Shown here in pieces: positions 63,518 through 64,000 of a stretch of 64,000 nt of DNA (its first letter is position 1; each line of letters begins with the position of its first letter). The stretch comes from JBGASG01 sp046328035. GTDB taxonomy: Bacteria > Cyanobacteriota > Vampirovibrionia > Obscuribacterales > Obscuribacteraceae. Where the stretch lies: positions 1 through 64,000 of the forward strand of contig JAXLXI010000001.1 of the NCBI GenBank assembly GCA_046328035.1. Reading direction: 5' to 3'. The notes under the pieces were generated by a model. It saw nothing but the letters and a program-made list of their open reading frames with translations. It did not search any database and was not told the origin of the DNA. The position numbers were made by a program, and so were the translations under genes.

Positions 63518-63630
63518 ATGCTCAACCAGGCAGTGGATCCTTTAGTGAAGAGCTATGTTGAACCTTTGGTTCCTGCTGGCAGTTGACAACGCTTAAAGTA
63601 AAGAACTGTCATCGCCAGTCGACAAAACGA

Positions 63631-63654
63631 AGCAGCCCACCTGAGTGAGCTGCT
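63631..63654 (-). terminator. Terminator of the rightmost gene
   Basis: AGCAGCCCAC/GTGAGCTGCT with one mismatch, loop CTGA; read on the minus strand it is followed by TCGTTTTG. It lies just after the stop of the partial gene at 63680. Confidence 0.65.
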
Positions 63655-63679
63655 CGTCATTGCTGATTTCCGGAGGTGT

Positions 63680-64000
63680 TTAGAACCAGGGACCAGTGAT
63701 GTAGATCGCGCGGTTGGCGGTCGTACGATGGGTTTGGCTTTCGCGAGCGGCGCGCGCGATGCCTCTGGTTTTCGTCCCCATGTTGGCGCTGGCTGACGCG
63801 GTGAACGTATCGCTGCTGAAGTTTTCAAAGTCGCGATTGCGCAGACCCACATTATCTCGATGCAAACGGTCATCGGTCACGAAACGCAGATAGCGGCCGC
63901 GATCGTCGGAGCCAACCGGGCTGTTCAGCCAGAAGTTGAGGCTCATTCCGTCTTCCGAAACCGAACCTTCCAGCGGACCTTTCAGCGAATCAGCGTTAGC
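63680..64000 (-). CDS. C-terminal end of an unknown protein
   Basis: The frame is open from the window edge to the stop at 63680, 106 residues. It reads GPLEGSVSEDGMSLNFWLNS, GRYLRFVTDDRLHRDNVGLR and ends NRAIYITGPWF. The beta-rich pattern suggests an exported or structural protein, but no family is recognised. The true start lies outside the window. Confidence 0.65.
   Translation of the reverse strand, partial: ANADSLKGPLEGSVSEDGMSLNFWLNSPVGSDDRGRYLRFVTDDRLHRDNVGLRNRDFENFSSDTFTASASANMGTKTRGIARAARESQTHRTTANRAIYITGPWF

Overview
The window is one continuous stretch of a bacterial chromosome with about 50 protein genes on both strands. No rRNA, tRNA, CRISPR array or insertion sequence was recognised. 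The cell is didermic: there are RlpA-like, LmeA/DUF2993-like and outer-membrane-barrel-like exported proteins and many signal peptides. The gene set fits the non-photosynthetic cyanobacterial relatives (Melainabacteria/Vampirovibrionia, Obscuribacter-like): a lysA-cdaA pair as in cyanobacteria, the archaeal/cyanobacterial-type CobT, a Ser/Thr kinase of the PknB type, and very many TPR, Sel1 and J-domain proteins. The taxonomic call is an inference.

Layout. 1-7.3 kb: TPR/membrane proteins, a Ser/Thr kinase, a nucleotidyltransferase-fold protein, a metallophosphoesterase and a J-domain protein. 7.4-10.4 kb: nrdR, then the ribosome/RNA cluster rplS-rbgA-rnhB. 10.7-15.8 kb: three genes (polytopic membrane protein, CtpA-type S41 protease, acyl-CoA dehydrogenase) that each carry frameshifts, plus a second J-domain protein. 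15.8-22.4 kb: a Sel1 protein, a degenerate receiver-GGDEF protein, cobT translationally coupled to a membrane protein, and aroF. 22.4-27.8 kb: a large unknown protein probably split by a frameshift, a leucine-rich-variant repeat protein, an ECF sigma factor and an RlpA-like protein. 27.8-32.8 kb: aldehyde dehydrogenase, pdxT, pdxS and a MocR/PdxR-type regulator, with a 16-bp tandem array in front of pdxS and a cluster of CCAATTTGG-like boxes in front of the regulator. 33-41.8 kb: a large exported-domain hybrid histidine kinase, a DMT transporter, an FAD monooxygenase, a Kdd-like dehydrogenase, serS and yraN. 42.2-50.5 kb: two tandem paralogues of unknown function, lysA, cdaA, rpmE-pyrF, a GerMN lipoprotein, a DUF2993 protein and a NarL-type regulator.

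50.8-62.1 kb is the most unusual part. An outer-membrane-barrel-like protein is followed by a run of same-strand genes: an exported TPR/poly-Gln protein whose stop codon overlaps the start of a full-length RNA polymerase beta-subunit homologue (rpoB-like), then an exported glycine-rich protein with twelve 12-residue repeats and a two-helix, VirB2/TrbC-like tail, a small exported helical protein, and a winged-helix protein resembling replication-relaxation proteins, closed by a strong terminator. The beta homologue keeps the catalytic signatures but differs at otherwise near-invariant positions in the rifampicin region and flap. It has a tail of about 250 residues and has no rpoC, rplJ or rplL beside it. 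This looks like a divergent second beta subunit in an envelope-associated gene cluster, and is the main candidate for an undescribed system.

Several coding regions are interrupted by single-base shifts concentrated at 11.0-15.4 kb, with one more near 24.5 kb. These may be assembly errors rather than true gene decay.
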